64,000 nt of DNA from Corallococcus soli (lineage in GTDB: Bacteria > Myxococcota > Myxococcia > Myxococcales > Myxococcaceae), in contig NZ_JAAIYO010000003.1 in assembly GCF_014930455.1 (NCBI RefSeq), positions 682,001-746,000 on the forward strand, written 5' to 3'. Of the stretch, positions 43,756 to 52,161 are shown one piece after another. The position numbers were made by a program, and so were the translations under genes. The notes under the pieces were generated by a model. The model saw nothing but the letters and a program-made list of their open reading frames with translations. It ran no database searches and was not told where the DNA came from. The stretch's first letter is position 1; each line of letters opens with the position of its first letter.

Positions 43756-44697
43756 ATGCCCTACCGTTGCTCGACGCACTTCGTCTCCGCCCCGGATGGC
43801 ACCCGGGTGGCGGTCCACAACCACGGCGCGGGCCTGCCGGAAGCGGCGCGGGAGCGGACGCTCGCGGGCCGGCCGCCGGTGCTGCTGACCAACGGCATCG
43901 GGACGTCGGAGAACTTCTGGCGCCACATCGTCGGAAACCTGGAGCAGGACCACCGCGTGGTGCACTGGGACTACCGGGGCCACGGCCGCAGCGACGAGTC
44001 CAGCGACGGCGACTACCGCGTGAAGGTGCACGTGGACGACCTGGAGCGCGTCACCGAGGAGACGATGGTGCGCGGCAACGGCCGGCCACCGCACCACATC
44101 GCCTTCTCCATGGGCGTGCGCATCCTCCTGGAGCTGTACCGGCGCCGCCCGGAGCTGGTGCCGTCCATGACGCTCATCGCCGGGACGCCCGGGGTGCCGG
44201 GCGCGGGGGATCCGCGCTGGGGCTCGAAGCTGGCGCTGTCCGCCACGCGCCAGGCCCTGCGCGCCGGGACGCCCTGGGTGCCGGTGGTGGCGCCCGCGGT
44301 GAAGGCCGTCATCGCCAGCCGCTTCGCGGATCCGCTCGCCCGGGCCGTGGGCGCGCTGCGGGCCCGGGCGCCGCGCGAGGACATCGCCGAGTTCCTGGAC
44401 GCGCTCTACCGCATGAGCCCCCAGGCCTACTGGCACACCCTGCGCGGGCTCACGGAGGGCCACGCCTGGGACGTGGTGCCCACCGTGCGCGTGCCCGTGA
44501 TGATCATCGCCGCCCGCGATGACGTGCTCGTGCCGCTGAGCGAGGTCCAGCGGCTGCACCGCGCGCTGCCCCAGGCCGACTGGCTCCAGGTGGACGACGC
44601 CGGCCACGCGGGTCTGCTGGAGGCCGGGACGGAGATCTCCGAGGCCGTCCGGCGCTTCCTGCTGATCCACGGCCTGGAGGCGCCAGCCCCCCGCTAA
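43756..44697 (+). CDS. alpha/beta hydrolase
   Basis: A 313-residue hydrolase. It shows the oxyanion-hole region TNGIGTSENFW, the nucleophile elbow AFSMG (Ala rather than Gly at the first position of the usual GxSxG), the acid in AARDDVLVP and the His in DDAGHAGLL. That is a complete triad. The start is an ATG with GGTGGGCGG upstream. It is unrelated in detail to the alpha/beta hydrolase at 30616. Substrate unknown. Likely stands alone, since 179 bp separate it from the next gene. Confidence 0.85.
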   Translation: MPYRCSTHFVSAPDGTRVAVHNHGAGLPEAARERTLAGRPPVLLTNGIGTSENFWRHIVGNLEQDHRVVHWDYRGHGRSDESSDGDYRVKVHVDDLERVTEETMVRGNGRPPHHIAFSMGVRILLELYRRRPELVPSMTLIAGTPGVPGAGDPRWGSKLALSATRQALRAGTPWVPVVAPAVKAVIASRFADPLARAVGALRARAPREDIAEFLDALYRMSPQAYWHTLRGLTEGHAWDVVPTVRVPVMIIAARDDVLVPLSEVQRLHRALPQADWLQVDDAGHAGLLEAGTEISEAVRRFLLIHGLEAPAPR

Positions 44698-44876
44698 ACC
44701 CCCGTCATTCCAGGTGGGAGTGACACCCGGGAAGGCACCTCTCCAGGGTTGTCAGGTTTTGAGAAGGCGAAGGCCCGTTTCGTCAAGAAAATGGGGGCGG
44801 AAAGTGCCGGGCCGGATTTGCGTCGGCCTGTAATTTTGTGGTTTGGAAGAGGCTCTGTACTCAACACGGAGTCTCC

Positions 44877-46676
44877 ATGTCCTTGTCTTTCCGGCACCTG
44901 CTGGCCCCTATGTCAGCGGTGCTGTTGCTGTTGTCCGCGTGCGGTGGTGATGACCCGAAGGATCCCGTCTGTGGCAACGGCATCGTCGAGAGCGGTGAAG
45001 CGTGCGACGACGGCAATCGCACCGAAGGCGATCGCTGCAACAACAGCTGCCAGATCACGACCCCGACGGTCGATGCAGGCACTGACGCCGGCGTGATCCC
45101 CGGCGACGATGCCGGCACCGACGCGGGCACCGAGACGGACGCCGGCACGGAGACGGACGCGGGCACGGAGACGGACGCGGGCACGGTCGACGCAGGCACC
45201 GGGACGGACGCGGGCACGGAGACGGACGCGGGCACGGAGACGGACGCGGGCACGGAGACGGACGCCGGCACGACGGTGGACGCGGGCACGGTCGACGCGG
45301 GCACCGGGACGGACGCGGGCACGGAGACGGACGCGGGCACGGAGACGGACGCCGGCACGGAGACGGATGCCGGCACGGATGCTGGCACCGAGACGGACGC
45401 GGGCACGGACGCCGGTACGGAGACGGACGGCGGCATCGACGCGGGTCCTGCTCCGGATGCGGGCACGGAGACGGATGGCGGCACGACGGACGCGGGCCCC
45501 GTGACGCTCACCGCGCTGGAGCCGGCCGCGACCTTCGCGCGCTCGGGCACCACGGGTGAGACGATTCCGGAGTCCCTGGAAGTGACGCTGAGCACCTCGT
45601 CCGACACGGCCGTGGTGGTGCAGGTCACCTCGTCCAGCCCCTCGGTCACCGTGGCCAACAACGGCCAGGTGGTGGTCCCGGCGGGTGCTCGTTCGGCGGC
45701 GGTCATCGTGACGGCGGACGCGGCGGCCGGTGCGGCCAAGGCGACGCTGACGGCCACGCTGGGCGCGGAGGTTCGCGCGGCCACGGTGCGCGTCCTCGGC
45801 GAGACGGAGGCGGCCTCGCTGGCGCTCCTGTCGCCGGAGACGGTGGAAGTGGCCCCGGGCAAGACGGTCAACCTCACCGTGACGCTCGACGTGCCGCCCG
45901 CGGCGGACACGATCATCACGCTCTCCACGACGGGTGACGTGGGCACGGTGCCCACGTCCGTGACGGTGCCGGCCAACGAGATCTCCGCGAAGTTCGCCCT
46001 CACGGGCGGCACGGCCGGAGCGACGGGCACGGTGGTCGCCACTCTCGGTGCCCAGTCCGTCTCCGCGCAGGCGAAGGTCACCTCCGAGCCCACGACGAAC
46101 CACATCGTCATCAGCGAGGTCGCGGCGGGCGGCACCGGAGGCGCGAACGACGAGTTCGTCGAGCTCTACAACCCGACGAACGCGGAAGTGAACATCGGTG
46201 GCTGGAGGATCCAGTACAAGAGCGCCACGGGTACCAGCTACACCGGCAACTTCGTTCTGCCGGCGAGCGCCCGCATCGCGGCCCACGGCTTCTACCTGGT
46301 GGCCAATGGCAGCTACGCGGGCACCGTCACCCCGGACGCGAACTGGGCCGGGGCCATCTCCATGGGCGCCAATGGTGGGCACGTGCGAGTGGGCCCCGCG
46401 AACCTCACCACCAGCACCACGGATGCGAACGCCGTGGACACGCTGGGCTGGGGCACCACGGCGAACGCGGCGGAGGGCAGCCCCATCCTCAGCATTCCCG
46501 CCACGGCCGGCAGCTTCGAGCGCATTGCCAACGCCGGGGCCTCCGCCGCCACCATGGAGAGCGGCGCGGACGCGGCGAAGGGCAACAGCTACGACACGAA
46601 CGTGAACAGCGCGGACTTCATCATCCGCACCACGCGCGGGCCGCAGAACAAGGCGAGCGGCACCGAACAGCCGTGA
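44877..46676 (+). CDS. lipoprotein with DAGT linker and lamin-tail domain
   Basis: A 599-residue lipoprotein; ATG 44877 is chosen over an upstream in-frame ATG because it gives the signal peptide (SLSFRHLLAPMSAVLLLLSAC, Cys20 lipobox LSAC). Order: a Cys-rich motif (CGNGIVESGEACDDGN, a myxobacterial Cys-rich repeat), a long low-complexity DAGTETDAGT linker (DNA 45080-45500), two or so beta-rich Ig-like domains (SLEVTLSTSSD, VTLDVPPAAD), and a C-terminal lamin-tail domain (ISEVAAGGTGG-NDEFVELYNP). The last suggests a secreted adhesin or nuclease-associated domain. The linker codes for a tandem repeat of about 18 bp. Confidence 0.85.
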   Translation: MSLSFRHLLAPMSAVLLLLSACGGDDPKDPVCGNGIVESGEACDDGNRTEGDRCNNSCQITTPTVDAGTDAGVIPGDDAGTDAGTETDAGTETDAGTETDAGTVDAGTGTDAGTETDAGTETDAGTETDAGTTVDAGTVDAGTGTDAGTETDAGTETDAGTETDAGTDAGTETDAGTDAGTETDGGIDAGPAPDAGTETDGGTTDAGPVTLTALEPAATFARSGTTGETIPESLEVTLSTSSDTAVVVQVTSSSPSVTVANNGQVVVPAGARSAAVIVTADAAAGAAKATLTATLGAEVRAATVRVLGETEAASLALLSPETVEVAPGKTVNLTVTLDVPPAADTIITLSTTGDVGTVPTSVTVPANEISAKFALTGGTAGATGTVVATLGAQSVSAQAKVTSEPTTNHIVISEVAAGGTGGANDEFVELYNPTNAEVNIGGWRIQYKSATGTSYTGNFVLPASARIAAHGFYLVANGSYAGTVTPDANWAGAISMGANGGHVRVGPANLTTSTTDANAVDTLGWGTTANAAEGSPILSIPATAGSFERIANAGASAATMESGADAAKGNSYDTNVNSADFIIRTTRGPQNKASGTEQP

Positions 46677-46693
46677 CGCACTGAGTAGGACCG

Positions 46694-46725
46694 GCCCCCA
46701 TCGCCCCTCCAGGGACGGTGGGGGC
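46694..46725 (+). terminator. hairpin terminator after the lamin-tail lipoprotein gene
   Basis: Arms GCCCCCA and TGGGGGC pair perfectly across an 18-base loop, 17 bp beyond the stop codon. It is not followed by a T-run (TGGAAATAC), so it may act as a processing or weak termination site before xthA. Confidence 0.55.
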
Positions 46726-46761
46726 TGGAAATACCCGCGCGCTTTCGCCATAAGCGGGGGC

Positions 46762-47547
46762 GTGCGAGTCGTCTCCTGGAACGTCAACGGTCTGCGCTCC
46801 ATCCACCGCAAGGGGTTCCTCCCGTGGCTGTCCAAGGCCCGGGCGGACATCGTGGGGCTGCAGGAGGTCCGTGCCCGCGTGGAGCAGCTCCCCGCCGAGG
46901 TGCGCTCCCCCCGCCGTTGGAAGACCCACTTCGTGGCCGCGGAGCGCCCTGGCTACAGCGGCGTGGGCCTCTTCAGCCGCCATGAACCGGACGACCTGGA
47001 CACCCTCCTGGGTGCCCCCGCCATGGACGCGGAGGGGCGCCTCCAGTTCGCCCGCTTCGGCAAGCTCACCGTGGTCAACGGCTACTTCCCCAACGGCAAC
47101 GGGAAGGACCGGGACCTGAGCCGCATCCCCTTCAAGCTGGACTTCTACCAGCGCCTCTTCGCCCGGCTGGAGAAGCCGCTGCGCGACGGCGAGCGCGTGC
47201 TCGTGATGGGTGACTTCAACACGGCGCACCGCGACGTTGACCTGGCGCGCCCGCGCGAGAACCGCGAGACGAGCGGCTTCCGCCCGGAGGAGCGCGAGGA
47301 GTTCGACCGGTGGATCCGCTCAGGCTGGGTGGACACCTTCCGGCACTTCCACGCCGCGGGCGGCCACTACTCCTGGTGGAGCCAGCGGGCCGGCGTGCGA
47401 GAGAAGAACATCGGCTGGCGCATCGACTACGTGCTGGCGACACCGGCGGCGCTCGGCTACGTGCGCAAGGCGGCGGTGCACCCGGAAGTCCACGGGTCGG
47501 ACCACTGCCCCGTGAGCGTGGACCTGGATCCGGCCGTCCTTACCTGA
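46762..47547 (+). CDS. xthA: exodeoxyribonuclease III
   Basis: A 261-residue DNA repair nuclease of the AP-endonuclease/exonuclease III family. It begins at GTG 46762 with WNVNGLRS, then GLQEVR (metal ligand Glu), GDFNTAHRDVDL and the SDHCPVSVDL motif with the catalytic Asp-His. Full family length. It cleaves 5' of abasic sites and acts in base excision repair. It has its own short region and is followed 29 bp later by an acyltransferase gene. Confidence 0.93.
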   Translation: MRVVSWNVNGLRSIHRKGFLPWLSKARADIVGLQEVRARVEQLPAEVRSPRRWKTHFVAAERPGYSGVGLFSRHEPDDLDTLLGAPAMDAEGRLQFARFGKLTVVNGYFPNGNGKDRDLSRIPFKLDFYQRLFARLEKPLRDGERVLVMGDFNTAHRDVDLARPRENRETSGFRPEEREEFDRWIRSGWVDTFRHFHAAGGHYSWWSQRAGVREKNIGWRIDYVLATPAALGYVRKAAVHPEVHGSDHCPVSVDLDPAVLT

Positions 47548-47576
47548 AACCCCAACGTGCCCAAGGGATCTCCATC

Positions 47577-48356
47577 ATGAACGCACTGCTCTCCATCTGG
47601 ACCTGGGTCGAGGTGGGCCTCGTGGCCCTGGCGGGCTTCTTCGTCCAGCTCACCCTGTTCATCTTCACCGCCCTGTTCGACAAGCGCCGCTACGTCGCGG
47701 GGCGGTGCTTCCGGCTGGTGGGCTTCACCGCCGCGAAGCTCACGCCCTTCTGGCGCTTCGGCACGCACGGCGTCATCCCGGATGGAATCGCGCCCAACAC
47801 GGTGGTGGTGAGCAACCACGAGTCCAACGCGGATCCGTTCCTCATCTCCCACCTGCCGTGGGAGATGAAGTGGCTGGGCAAGAAGAGCCTCTTCCGGGTG
47901 CCCGTGGTGGGCTGGATGATGAGCATGGCGGGGGACATCCCCGTGGAGCGCGGCGACCGCGACTCGGCCACCGGCGCCATGGGGCGCTGCAAGGCGTGGC
48001 TCGCCAAGGGGATGCCGGTGATGATCTTCCCGGAAGGCACCCGCTCCAAGACGGAGGAGCTGCTGCCCTTCAAGGACGGCGCCTTCCGGCTCGCCATCGA
48101 GGCGCAGGCGGACGTGCTGCCCCTGGCGGTGAGCGGCACGCGGCTCGCGCTGCCCAAGCACTCGTGGCGGTTCGCCACGTCGCGCGGGCTGGTGACGGTG
48201 GGCACGCCCATCTCCACGAAGGGGATGACCCTGGCCGACGTGGAGACGCTGAAGGATCAGGCGCGCGCCCAGATTGAAGCGCTGCGCGCGGCGCTCAAGC
48301 CGCTGACGGGCAGCGGGGCTCCGGCTCCGGCGCCAGCCCCCAACGTCGCCCGGTAG
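47577..48356 (+). CDS. plsC: 1-acyl-sn-glycerol-3-phosphate acyltransferase
   Basis: A 259-residue membrane-bound acyltransferase of phospholipid synthesis, forming phosphatidic acid from lysophosphatidate. An N-terminal hydrophobic helix (LVALAGFFVQLTLFIFTALF) precedes the catalytic motif NHESNAD (His and Asp of HX4D) and the glycerol-phosphate-binding FPEGTRS motif, in the expected order. ATG 47577 follows GGGATCTCC. Its C-terminal tail is Pro/Ala-rich. It lies 29 bp after xthA and is possibly co-transcribed. Confidence 0.92.
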   Translation: MNALLSIWTWVEVGLVALAGFFVQLTLFIFTALFDKRRYVAGRCFRLVGFTAAKLTPFWRFGTHGVIPDGIAPNTVVVSNHESNADPFLISHLPWEMKWLGKKSLFRVPVVGWMMSMAGDIPVERGDRDSATGAMGRCKAWLAKGMPVMIFPEGTRSKTEELLPFKDGAFRLAIEAQADVLPLAVSGTRLALPKHSWRFATSRGLVTVGTPISTKGMTLADVETLKDQARAQIEALRAALKPLTGSGAPAPAPAPNVAR

Positions 48357-48499
48357 GCGACCGGCGGATCGGTGCATGCTGTTGGGCACTGAGCGATTCC
48401 TAGATTGTTGCTCCTTTCAAATGTGACTGGACTATGGAGTCCCCAGGACCGGCATCCACGGCCCTGACCGGCGCGTGACGCCCAGGAAGGAAGCATGTG

Positions 48500-50062
48500 A
48501 TGGGTCTGGAAGGTCCACGTGACGAGCAGCGGGTGGCCACCGGCATCCCTGGGCTCGACACGGTGCTTTGTGGCGGCCTGCGCAAGGGGCGCATGTACAT
48601 GGTCCTGGGGCTGCCGGGCGCGGGGAAGACCATCCTCGCCAACCAGGTCTGCTTCCACCAGGCGACCCAGGGCTGCCGGATCCTCTACCTCACGCTCCTG
48701 GCTGAATCGCACACGGAGCTGGTGCGCAACCTCCAGACGCTGTCCTTCTTCGACCCGGCCTGCGTGCCCGGGAGCATCAGCTACCTGAGCGCCTTCACCA
48801 CCCTGGAGCAGGGGGGCCTGGACGCGCTCGCGGAGCTGATCCGCAAGGAGATCAAGGCGCACAAGGCCTCGCTGCTGGTGCTGGACGGCCTGCTGGCCGC
48901 GGAGGAGCTGGCCCCGTCGCGCCAAGCGCTCAAGAAGTTCATCCACGGCCTCCAGGTGGTGACCAGCCTCATCGGCTGCACCACGCTGGTGCTCACCACC
49001 GGGGGCGAGAAGGGCCTGCGCGCCGAGCACACGATGGTGGATGGGCTCATCCTGCTCCAGCAGCGCACCTTCGGCGTGCGCACCCTGCGCGAGCTGAGCG
49101 TGCGCAAGTTCCGGGGCAGCGCCTACAAGATGGGCCAGCACGGCTTTGAGATCACCGGCGACGGGCTCATCGTCTATCCCCGCCTGGAGTCCATGGTGGA
49201 CGGGCACCTGGTGCCCGGCGCGGGGACGCGCGAGCGGGATGCCTTCGGGGTGCCCGGCCTGGACACGATGCTGCTGGGCGGCGTGCCCGCGGGCTCCACC
49301 ACCATCCTCCTGGGCCCTCCCGGCAGTGGAAAGACCCTGCTGGGCCTGAGCTTCCTGGCGGAAGGGGCCCGTCGGGGTGAGCGCGGCCACTACTTCGCCT
49401 TCTATGACGCGCCGGAGCGCATGCTCGCCCAGGCGGCGGGCGTGGGCCTGCACTTGCAGCCCCTGATGGAGCGGGGCGACCTGGAGGTGAGCTTCCGGCC
49501 GCCCACGGAGAACGTCCTCGACAAGCTGGGCACGGAGCTGCTCACCACCATCCGCAGCGGGAGGGTGCGCCGCATCTTCCTGGATGGGTATGAGGCGCTG
49601 CGTCGCGCGTCGACCCGCCACACCCGGGTGGCGCGCTTCCTGGCGGCGCTCGTCAACGAGTGCCGGGTGCGCGAGGTGACGCTCGTCTACACGGCCGAGT
49701 CCACCAGCGCCTTCGGTCCGGAGGTGAAGTTCCCGCTCAAGGGCATCTCCATGGTGGCGGAGAACATCCTGTTCCTGCGCCTGGTGGAGTTGCACGCCGG
49801 GCTGCGCCGCTTCGTCACGGTGCTGAAGGTGCGCAACAGCGACTACGACCCTTCGCTGCGGGAGTTGCACATCACGGGCAAGGGGCTCCGGGTGGGCAAG
49901 CCCTTCGCGGAGGGCCAGATGTTGATGACGGGCCTCGCGCGCACGCGCACGCCGGAAACGACGTCCCCTCCGAAGCCGCGCCGGAGCGTCCGCAAGCGCG
50001 CGGCGACCCAGGCAGCCCCCTCGAAGCCACGCCGGAACGTCAGCAAGCGCCGAGGGACCTGA
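48500..50062 (+). CDS. double KaiC-domain ATPase
   Basis: A 520-residue protein with two RecA/KaiC-type domains. ATG 48500 follows GGAAGGAAG. Domain 1: Walker A GLPGAGKT (37-44), Walker B LLVLDG (125-130). Domain 2: Walker A GPPGSGKT (272-279). The domain ends contain the KaiC-type stretch YKMGQHGFEITGDG. A basic, Pro/Ala-rich tail closes the protein (KPRRSVRKRAA and KPRRNVSKR). No KaiA or KaiB is present, so it is a KaiC-like signalling or RecA-like ATPase of unknown role rather than a clock. It is followed 2 bp later by a stand-alone response-regulator receiver gene, suggesting phosphosignal control. Confidence 0.88.
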   Translation: MGLEGPRDEQRVATGIPGLDTVLCGGLRKGRMYMVLGLPGAGKTILANQVCFHQATQGCRILYLTLLAESHTELVRNLQTLSFFDPACVPGSISYLSAFTTLEQGGLDALAELIRKEIKAHKASLLVLDGLLAAEELAPSRQALKKFIHGLQVVTSLIGCTTLVLTTGGEKGLRAEHTMVDGLILLQQRTFGVRTLRELSVRKFRGSAYKMGQHGFEITGDGLIVYPRLESMVDGHLVPGAGTRERDAFGVPGLDTMLLGGVPAGSTTILLGPPGSGKTLLGLSFLAEGARRGERGHYFAFYDAPERMLAQAAGVGLHLQPLMERGDLEVSFRPPTENVLDKLGTELLTTIRSGRVRRIFLDGYEALRRASTRHTRVARFLAALVNECRVREVTLVYTAESTSAFGPEVKFPLKGISMVAENILFLRLVELHAGLRRFVTVLKVRNSDYDPSLRELHITGKGLRVGKPFAEGQMLMTGLARTRTPETTSPPKPRRSVRKRAATQAAPSKPRRNVSKRRGT

Positions 50063-50064
50063 CC

Positions 50065-50430
50065 ATGGGTCCCGTCCTCATCGTCGACGACGAGTTCGGC
50101 ATCGTGGAGGCCGTCCGCGACCTGTTATCGGACGAGGGCTACCGCGTCGCCACCGCCCTCAACGGCCGAGAGGCCCTGGAGCGGATGGCGCGGGAGCGCC
50201 CGTCGATGGTGCTGCTGGACTACATGATGCCGCTGCTCAACGGCCCGGGCGTGCTGGAGGCGATGCAGCGCGACCCCGTCCTGCGGGATGTCCCGGTCGT
50301 GATGATGAGCGCCAGTCCCCCGGAGTTCTGGCAGCACCTGCCGTGCGCGGGCTTCCTGCCCAAGCCCTTCGACATCGACCAGCTGCTCGCCACGGTCCGC
50401 CAGATCGTCGGCGGCCCGCCGCTGCACTGA
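50065..50430 (+). CDS. single-domain response regulator
   Basis: A 121-residue CheY-like receiver: acid pocket Asp8-Asp9, phosphoacceptor Asp52 in LLDYMMP, Ser82 (MMSASP) and Lys100 in LPKPFD. It has no output domain. It begins 2 bp after the KaiC-like gene, so the two are co-translated; it may gate the ATPase or take its signal to another partner. A histidine kinase is not encoded nearby. Confidence 0.92.
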   Translation: MGPVLIVDDEFGIVEAVRDLLSDEGYRVATALNGREALERMARERPSMVLLDYMMPLLNGPGVLEAMQRDPVLRDVPVVMMSASPPEFWQHLPCAGFLPKPFDIDQLLATVRQIVGGPPLH

Positions 50431-50553
50431 CGCCCGTCCGGGCTCGCCTGCGTGCCCACGCGTGAGGGCCGGCGGTACCTGGCCGTCGTGCTTCACCGCG
50501 AGTGACCTTGGTGTGGTCCCTGATATCCTCTTCCGCCGGCCTTGAGGTGGGGG

Positions 50554-50934
50554 ATGCGAGCCTTGTTGCTTCCGTGGGGCAACGTGAAGACCCGGTTCCT
50601 TGCGCTGGTCCTCGTGACCCTGGCGGGCTTCAGCGTGGGTGTCTGGACGGACCATCTGACGGGAGGCGTCGAACTCGAGCCCGGACTCGTACTGCTTTCG
50701 CTCATGTTCTCCCCTGTCATGGTGCCCTTTGCTGGAAGGGGATTGGTCCTGGAGCAAGAGCAGCTCAGGCTGTTCTTCGTCATCAGTGGCCTGCTGTTCT
50801 GGCCCGTCTACGCGCTGCTCGCGTCGCGTTGGATGAAGAATGGGCGGATCTGGATGATCTGGGCCCTCGTGGGGTGGTGCGCGCTGGGCTTCTTCCAGGT
50901 GGTCCACAAGTTTGAAGCCGCGATGTCGGTCTAG
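50554..50934 (+). CDS. small membrane protein, function unknown
   Basis: A 126-residue protein from ATG 50554 (the in-frame TTG 50542 is an alternative; GAGGTGGGG before the ATG favours it). It has about three to four hydrophobic helices: TRFLALVLVTLAGFSVGV, GLVLLSLMFSPVMVPF, LRLFFVISGLLFWPVYALL and IWMIWALVGWCALGFFQ. No family recognised. Confidence 0.65.
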   Translation: MRALLLPWGNVKTRFLALVLVTLAGFSVGVWTDHLTGGVELEPGLVLLSLMFSPVMVPFAGRGLVLEQEQLRLFFVISGLLFWPVYALLASRWMKNGRIWMIWALVGWCALGFFQVVHKFEAAMSV

Positions 50935-51346
50935 TTTGCAAGGCCGGGGCGTCCCTCACCGAGGCCCCCTGCTTCCGCAGGCGTGAGCGCCTCCTGGCTC
51001 GCCGGCACCTGGCGCCGGGCCGCTTGAAGACCCTCCGCACGCCGCAGCGCGGCAGATGCGTCTACCCGGTTTACCGGGTGCACGGATCCGTCGCGCGCTT
51101 GCAAACCAGTGAACGGGGCTGGTATTCCTTCGGCCATCGAACGAACTCGCATGTGTTCGCGATGGGCGGGGACGCGGGACGGCTCCATGCGGCAGGGGCC
51201 CGGGGTGACAGGGGAGGGATCTTCTCCTCTGACGCGCGGCGGCGGATGTAACGCAGCGCGGCGCGCGAACAGCGACTTCCAACAACGACTGATTTCTTCG
51301 CCGTAAGAACGAAGTCATCCCAGCAAGACAACGAGAAGGGGATCGC
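50935..51346 (+). promoter_or_regulatory. 412-bp gene-free region upstream of the glucan locus
   Basis: It contains no plausible CDS. It has a hairpin AGGCG-TGAG-CGCCT (50979-50992), a perfect palindrome (51064-51079), and a stretch around 51270-51330 that is poorer in GC, just before the lipoprotein gene, where its promoter would be expected. A CTTCG/CGAAG inverted repeat (about 51297-51315) precedes the start codon. Confidence 0.4.
51064..51079. promoter_or_regulatory. palindromic operator candidate
   Basis: ACCCGGTTTACCGGGT is an 8-bp inverted repeat without mismatch. It lies about 270 bp upstream of the locus's first gene and may be bound by the ROK repressor encoded downstream or by another dimeric regulator. 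No second copy was found by eye in front of the ROK gene. Confidence 0.35.
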
Positions 51347-52108
51347 ATGAATCGCAACAAGCGTTTCGCGTGGACGTGGGCGGCTGCCGGAGTTTTCGCG
51401 GTCGCGGGGCTCATTGGCGCATGTGACCCGGAAGAGACGGACAAGCCGACGCCCACGGCCGACGCCGGGACCCAGGCGGACGCTGGCAGCACCGCCGACG
51501 CGGGCGGCAACACGGACGCGGGCGGCACCACCGACGCGGGCTCCACGACGGATGCCGGCACGCAGGTGGATGCCGGCACGGACGCGGGCACGGAGACGGA
51601 CGCGGGCGTCGACGCGGGTCCGCAGTCCGCGTTCCCCCTGGCCGTGGACGGCAACTGGGCGCCCAGTGGGTACATGGGTGACGGCGACGGCATCACGACC
51701 GAGCCCACCTGCCACACGCCGCGTCCTGGCGCGGGGCTGGGCGCTTGCCACAAGTTCACCCTGACCAAGAAGGCCCAGGGCTGGGGCGGCGTCTACTGGC
51801 ACTTCCCGGAAGGCAACTGGGGCGACAAGGAAGGCTTCGCTGTCCCGGCGGGCGCGAAGTCGGTGTCCTTCTATGCCTGGGGCGCCGAGGGCGGAGAGGC
51901 CATCGGCTTCTTCGTGGGCAACGGCCAGAAGACCTTGGACAAGTTCAAGATCGAGACGGGCGACATCGTCCTGAACGCGGTGCCCACGCGCTACACGATC
52001 GACATCAGCATCATCAACTACGGCAATGTCAGCGGAGGCTTCGGCTGGTCGGCGGCCGGCAAGGACGTGCCGGTCGTGTTCTTCCTCGACGACATCCAGT
52101 GGCACTGA
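51347..52108 (+). CDS. lipoprotein with DAGT linker and beta-sandwich carbohydrate-binding-like domain
   Basis: A 253-residue lipoprotein. Signal peptide ends in a lipobox-like IGAC (Cys26). Residues about 30-90 are a TDAGT-rich flexible linker. The mature globular part (about 95-253) is beta-rich and aromatic, with two cysteines and the WHFPEGNWGDKEGFAVPAG and VVFFLDDIQWH stretches. It resembles carbohydrate-binding modules of the CBM11-like kind, ending in a DDIQ-type strand. It precedes the ROK regulator by 53 bp and probably tethers glucan at the outer membrane for the following enzymes. Confidence 0.75.
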   Translation: MNRNKRFAWTWAAAGVFAVAGLIGACDPEETDKPTPTADAGTQADAGSTADAGGNTDAGGTTDAGSTTDAGTQVDAGTDAGTETDAGVDAGPQSAFPLAVDGNWAPSGYMGDGDGITTEPTCHTPRPGAGLGACHKFTLTKKAQGWGGVYWHFPEGNWGDKEGFAVPAGAKSVSFYAWGAEGGEAIGFFVGNGQKTLDKFKIETGDIVLNAVPTRYTIDISIINYGNVSGGFGWSAAGKDVPVVFFLDDIQWH

Positions 52109-52161
52109 CGCCCCAACGCGCCTGAAGGGCGCGCACTCCAGACACAGAACGTGAGCGGACG

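Noticed and set aside
44838-46850. Long minus-strand frames opposite the DAGT lipoprotein
   Set aside because: They are antisense translations of the repeat (PASVSVPASV runs). The plus strand has a lipobox, ordered domains and a ribosome site.
48357-48499. A sigma-70-like promoter (TTGCTC with a 17-bp gap to ACTATG) before the KaiC-like gene
   Set aside because: Both hexamers match the consensus poorly, so it is not reported as a feature.
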